Below, piece by piece: positions 61,557 to 64,000 of a DNA stretch of 64,000 nt (the first letter of the stretch is position 1; every line of letters begins with the position of its first letter). The translations under genes were made by a program, and so were the position numbers. This DNA is from Flavobacteriaceae bacterium S0862. GTDB taxonomy: Bacteria; Bacteroidota; Bacteroidia; Flavobacteriales; Flavobacteriaceae. The stretch is taken from NCBI GenBank assembly GCA_023015825.1, contig JALKAW010000005.1, positions 186,001 to 250,000 on the forward strand, in the 5' to 3' direction. The notes under the pieces were generated by a model that was not told the DNA's origin, searched no databases, and worked only from the letters and a program-made list of their open reading frames with translations.

Positions 61557-62021
61557 ATGAAAATAAAGCATTCAGAAAAAGTTATAACTAAGGCAAATAA
61601 TTTATTGATGATGAACTATGAGGCTGAAAAAATTTATTTAGATGCCCATGATATTGTTGATGATGATAATTTAAAATCTTTTTTTAGGGAACTCGCTTTC
61701 GAAAGAAATGAATTTGTTAGAGCATTGCGAAATGAAACTATTAACCTAGGAGAGAAGCCTCAAAGTTTTGAAGGGTTAAACAAATTAAGTAGAGCGTATT
61801 ATATTTTTTGGAAAAACTTAAGACCTTTGCTAAAAGAAACTAATACTCCAGAATTGATTGACCAAATATGCAGTATCAAAGAATGGGGTATTGATAATTA
61901 CAATGATTTACTACAGGAGTTTAATTTGTCTTTATCTTTATGTAAACTGTTGGTAGAACAGCGAGATTTACTTCATTATAAAATGAATAGCCTAAAGGTA
62001 AGAGAAACCTTAGAAATATAA
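61557..62021 (+). CDS. DUF2383-like four-helix protein
   Basis: About 154 residues from the ATG at 61557 (MKIKHSEKVIT); a further ATG at 61539 would add six. The all-helical pattern EAEKIYLDAHDIVDDDNLKS, FFRELAFERNEFVRALRNE and LGEKPQSFEG matches the DUF2383/PA2169 ferritin-like family, usually stress-related and of unknown chemistry. No clear metal-ligand EXXH set is visible. The last 12 bases overlap rimM. Confidence 0.78.
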   Translation: MKIKHSEKVITKANNLLMMNYEAEKIYLDAHDIVDDDNLKSFFRELAFERNEFVRALRNETINLGEKPQSFEGLNKLSRAYYIFWKNLRPLLKETNTPELIDQICSIKEWGIDNYNDLLQEFNLSLSLCKLLVEQRDLLHYKMNSLKVRETLEI

Positions 62022-62534
62022 ATCTATTAATCCCTCTGGAGTTTCAACTAAAATAGTTTTTGTTTCTCTATTTACTTCTACGATAAACTCGTCATTCATT
62101 GGAATTAAAATCTCAATACCATAGCGATCTACTTCAAAAAGAGCTTGTGCTGTGGAATCATTTATAGCCCTAACAGTTCCAACTTCTCCAAAGTTTTTAT
62201 CAGTAATTTTAAATCCAATCACTTCGTGAAAGTAAAATTTATTGCCTTCTAATTTTGGTAAGAATTCTAATGGTAAATACAATTCGCTTTTTAGTAAGGC
62301 ATCAGCATCCGCTTCAGTATCGACTTCTTCAAATTTAATGCGTAATAATTCAGATTTATGAAGTTGCGAACTTTCAATAAAAAAAGGAATTAAGTTATTT
62401 CTTACTTGAACAAACATAGCATCCAAATGCTCATATAGTTCAGGTTGGTCTGTATCTAGTTTAGCTAAAAGTTCTCCTTTAAAGCTGTACTTTTTAACAA
62501 TCTTACCTAAATAAAAACAATCTTCTTTCTTCAT
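62010..62534 (-). CDS. rimM: 16S rRNA processing protein RimM
   Basis: About 174 residues. The N-terminal barrel domain begins MKKEDCFYLGKIVKKYSFKGELLAKLD. The C-terminal PRC-barrel includes FYFHEVIGFKITD and ILIPMNDEFIVEVN. RimM binds S19 and helps 30S assembly. I chose ATG 62534; the frame to 62561 would begin inside the rpsP terminator hairpin. It is downstream of rpsP as usual, but a terminator separates them. Confidence 0.95.
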   Translation of the reverse strand: MKKEDCFYLGKIVKKYSFKGELLAKLDTDQPELYEHLDAMFVQVRNNLIPFFIESSQLHKSELLRIKFEEVDTEADADALLKSELYLPLEFLPKLEGNKFYFHEVIGFKITDKNFGEVGTVRAINDSTAQALFEVDRYGIEILIPMNDEFIVEVNRETKTILVETPEGLIDLYF

Positions 62535-62545
62535 ATGATTAAATA

Positions 62546-62573
62546 AAAAACCCAGACACAAAGGTCTGGGTTT
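62546..62573 (-). terminator. Hairpin terminator between rpsP and rimM
   Basis: On the minus strand AAACCCAGAC (62573-62564) pairs perfectly with GTCTGGGTTT (62557-62548) and is followed by TTTTTTATTT. It lies 21 bases after the rpsP stop and 14 before the rimM ATG. Confidence 0.9.
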
Positions 62574-62594
62574 AAAAGTATAAAAAATAATTTT

Positions 62595-63107
62595 TTATTC
62601 TTCTTCGTTTGTAGCTTGTGCTTCTTCAGCTGGAGCCTCTTCTGTTGTTTCTTCTACAACTGGAGCTGCTGCTGCTATACGAGCTTCGTTTGCTGCTTTT
62701 TCAGCTTCAAAAGCTTTAGCCTTAGCTTCAGCATCTACTTTAGCTAAACCATCTTTCTTAGCGTCAACTTTAGCTGCTTTTTCGTCTAACCAAGCTTGGA
62801 ATTTCTTCTCAGCTTCTTCTTCTGTTAAAGCACCTTTGCGTACTCCTCCTGCTAAATGATTTTTTAACATAGCACCTTTATAAGATAGAATTGCTCTAGC
62901 TGTGTCAGTAGGCTGCGCTCCATTTTGAAGCCATTTTACTGCACCGTCGACATCTAATTCTATATGTGCTGGGTTTACGTTTGGATTATAAATTCCTAAT
63001 TTCTCTAAAAATTTACCATCTCTTTTTGATCTTGCATCTGCTGCAACAATCCAGTAAAAAGGTTTTCCTTTTTTACCGTGTCTTTGTAGTCTTAATTTAA
63101 CTGCCAT
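62595..63107 (-). CDS. rpsP: 30S ribosomal protein S16 with acidic Ala/Glu-rich C-terminal tail
   Basis: The first 80 residues are normal S16 (MAVKLRLQRHGKKGKPFYWIV, FLEKLGIYNPN). The protein runs to 170 residues with an added helical stretch (NHLAGGVRKGALTEEEAEKK) and a coiled-coil and acidic tail rich in Ala, Lys and Glu, ending TNEEE. S16 is usually 75-90 residues elsewhere, so the tail is a lineage extension. Followed by rimM. Confidence 0.97.
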   Translation of the reverse strand: MAVKLRLQRHGKKGKPFYWIVAADARSKRDGKFLEKLGIYNPNVNPAHIELDVDGAVKWLQNGAQPTDTARAILSYKGAMLKNHLAGGVRKGALTEEEAEKKFQAWLDEKAAKVDAKKDGLAKVDAEAKAKAFEAEKAANEARIAAAAPVVEETTEEAPAEEAQATNEEE

Positions 63108-63121
63108 AAAAATTAATTAGT

Positions 63122-63136
63122 GAGGTTCACGACCTC
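63122..63136 (-). promoter_or_regulatory. Hairpin in rpsP leader
   Basis: On the minus strand GAGGT, five bases, ACCTC form a small stem in the roughly 40-base 5' leader of rpsP. It might modulate translation, but no known r-protein leader class is recognised. Confidence 0.3.
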
Positions 63137-63153
63137 GATTATTAATGAGTGCG

Positions 63154-63182
63154 CAAAGATACTATATTTTTCTAATTCACAA
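63154..63182 (-). promoter_or_regulatory. rpsP promoter
   Basis: On the minus strand TTG (63182-63180), an 18-base spacer, and TATCTTTG (63161-63154) form a complete Bacteroidetes promoter, giving a leader of about 40 bases. Confidence 0.75.
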
Positions 63183-63205
63183 TTATTTAGTTTACTTTTT
63201 TATTA

Positions 63206-63213
63206 TACTTTTG
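63206..63213 (+). promoter_or_regulatory. Promoter -7 element for lipoprotein gene
   Basis: TACTTTTG fits TAnnTTTG. It excludes starts at 63145 and 63214 and supports GTG 63238. Confidence 0.5.
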
Positions 63214-63237
63214 ATGGCTTATAATCGTTATTTAGTT

Positions 63238-63729
63238 GTGAAAAAGTTAAATGTAGTCCTTATCGTTATTCTCACAATGTTAAGTTGTAGTGATGAAATT
63301 AGATTTAATTCACCCGCTATGCAAGCAAATAAGAATAATGAGTTGTGGCGTTCAGATTTTTTTGCAGCAGATATTGATAACGGAGGTTTTGTGATAGAAG
63401 GTCGAAATTCTGGTGAAATAATTCAGTTAATCACTACAACAGACTCTAGAGGGACATTTAATCTTGATTTAAATAGTGATAACGTTGCCGTTTTTGTCGC
63501 TGCTGACGGAACTACGTATTCTACCAAGAATGCTCCAGACCCAAGTTTGGGGACTTACCCAACAAGCGGTGAAATTATTGTTGAAGACATAGATAATGAC
63601 GACCCAAAAAATCTCTATGGGACGTTTTGGTTTTATGCATACACTGCTGATGGATTAAAAGTAATTAATTTCAATAAAGGAGTATTCTACAAAGTTCCTT
63701 TGGTTGGAGGTTTAGTTAAGATAGATTAA
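63238..63729 (+). CDS. DUF6252-type lipoprotein
   Basis: About 163 residues from GTG 63238, giving the clean lipoprotein signal MKKLNVVLIVILTMLSC (Cys17). Longer starts would put the signal 31 residues in and overlap the promoter. The mature protein is beta-rich: FFAADIDNGGFVIEGRNSGE, NLDLNSDNVAVFVAADGT and VEDIDNDDPKNLYGTF. I recall this as DUF6252, common in Flavobacteriaceae; function unknown. Confidence 0.83.
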   Translation: MKKLNVVLIVILTMLSCSDEIRFNSPAMQANKNNELWRSDFFAADIDNGGFVIEGRNSGEIIQLITTTDSRGTFNLDLNSDNVAVFVAADGTTYSTKNAPDPSLGTYPTSGEIIVEDIDNDDPKNLYGTFWFYAYTADGLKVINFNKGVFYKVPLVGGLVKID

Positions 63730-63748
63730 GTTGATTTTTCATATAAAC

Positions 63749-63780
63749 AAAAAACACAACCAAGTTTAGTTGTGTTTTTT
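63749..63780. terminator. Terminator between lipoprotein and cytochrome c genes
   Basis: AAAAACACAAC (63750-63760) pairs with GTTGTGTTTTT (63769-63779). A- and T-runs on both sides allow use by both convergent genes. Confidence 0.9.
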
Positions 63781-63800
63781 GTTATTAGAAAAGATAAGTT

Positions 63801-64000
63801 TTAATCTTTTAAAGTTCTCATGTAATTAACGATTAGCCATCTGTCTTCATCGTCAGGCATTTTTTTAGTATATTCAGGCATATCGTCTCGCCCAAAAGAA
63901 GTTTTGTAAAATAAAGCTCCATCAGATTGCGCTTGGTATTCTTCAGAAGAAAAATCACTAATGAGATTTAATATATTATATGGCTTGTAAAATTGTTTTC
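63801..64000 (-). CDS. Cytochrome c, C-terminal part only
   Basis: The minus-strand frame ends at 63801 and is open to the window edge (66 codons). It contains DGALFYKTSFGRDDMPEY and PDDEDRWLIVNYMRTLKD. This matches the C-terminal helix of small periplasmic cytochromes c, with Met in DDMPEY as probable axial heme ligand. The CxxCH haem site lies outside the window, so full identity is unconfirmed. Confidence 0.8.
   Translation of the reverse strand, partial: KQFYKPYNILNLISDFSSEEYQAQSDGALFYKTSFGRDDMPEYTKKMPDDEDRWLIVNYMRTLKD

Noticed and set aside
1-64000. tRNA, rRNA, CRISPR array, insertion sequence or integrase.
   Set aside because: None of the expected signatures (cloverleaf with CCA, repeat-spacer units, transposase or integrase frames, terminal inverted repeats) was seen on either strand.

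Overview
This window looks like ordinary chromosome of a marine-type Flavobacteriaceae (phylum Bacteroidetes). The evidence is the low GC, AT-rich intergenic DNA, Bacteroidetes-type promoters (TTTG / TAnnTTTG), type IX secretion (T9SS) C-terminal sorting domains, and families largely restricted to Bacteroidetes: DUF4301, DUF3127, DUF3098, DUF4271, DUF4296 and a group II GGGP synthase. The genus cannot be fixed from the sequence alone. I see no rRNA, tRNA, CRISPR array, insertion sequence, integrase, prophage or antiphage island, and no gene-free stretch longer than 300 bases.

Layout. 0-7.2 kb: truncated M28 peptidase, Xaa-Pro aminopeptidase, a metal-binding lipoprotein, an EamA exporter, rplU-rpmA, and a pair of small secreted proteins. 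7.2-15.6 kb: ahcY, then a tight six-gene operon (Sfp-type PPTase, GGGP synthase, PnuC, NadR-like kinase, DUF4301, ArfB), followed by a TPP riboswitch in front of a TonB-dependent receptor. 15.6-24.5 kb: degenerate Rieske-like lipoprotein, greA-HIT, an orphan histidine kinase, flavin reductase-like protein, DUF3127, aat, tandem ppk2 genes, tag and a thioredoxin-like protein. 23.7-28.2 kb (minus strand): a cell-envelope group read ftsX - small exported protein - DUF3098 - uppP - truB - outer-membrane protein - TonB-like protein. 28.2-38.3 kb: ketopantoate reductase, EamA, leuS, zinc peptidase, a saccharopine dehydrogenase/Lrp pair, DUF423 and pckA. 38.3-45.9 kb: hemD, DUF4271, dolichol-phosphate-mannose-type synthase, pyrC, DUF4296, epimerase, tyrS and a LuxE-like protein. 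45.9-50.3 kb: two T9SS-sorted proteins, a PhoB/PhoR-like two-component pair and a GT-B glycosyltransferase. 50.3-55 kb: trmB, LysE exporter, ATL protein, and an Fe-S/redox group (Mrp, NifU-like, FNR, 2Fe-2S ferredoxin). 55-64 kb: metallophosphoesterase, glutaryl-CoA dehydrogenase, Rieske oxygenase, an APC permease with an amidinohydrolase-like enzyme, trmN6, DUF2383-like protein, rpsP-rimM, a lipoprotein and a truncated cytochrome c.

How the genes work together. Much of the window is housekeeping (translation, tRNA modification, heme, pyrimidines, gluconeogenesis, envelope). More specific units are the riboswitch-controlled OM receptor next to a PnuC transporter and vitamin-kinase-like gene; the archaeal-type prenylglycerol phosphate synthase; saccharopine dehydrogenase with an Lrp regulator plus a distant glutaryl-CoA dehydrogenase (lysine catabolism); and the Fe-S/ferredoxin group. 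Convergent genes either share a hairpin terminator or run into each other: eight of the sixteen convergent pairs overlap.

I did not find a clear undescribed multi-gene system. The best leads are individual proteins with unexplained features: DUF4301 with nucleotidyltransferase-like motifs, DUF3127 with an SSB-like C-terminal tip, a Cys-module metal-binding lipoprotein, a Rieske fold without a full ligand set, and a sorting-domain-only T9SS protein. Some non-coding structure is also unexplained.
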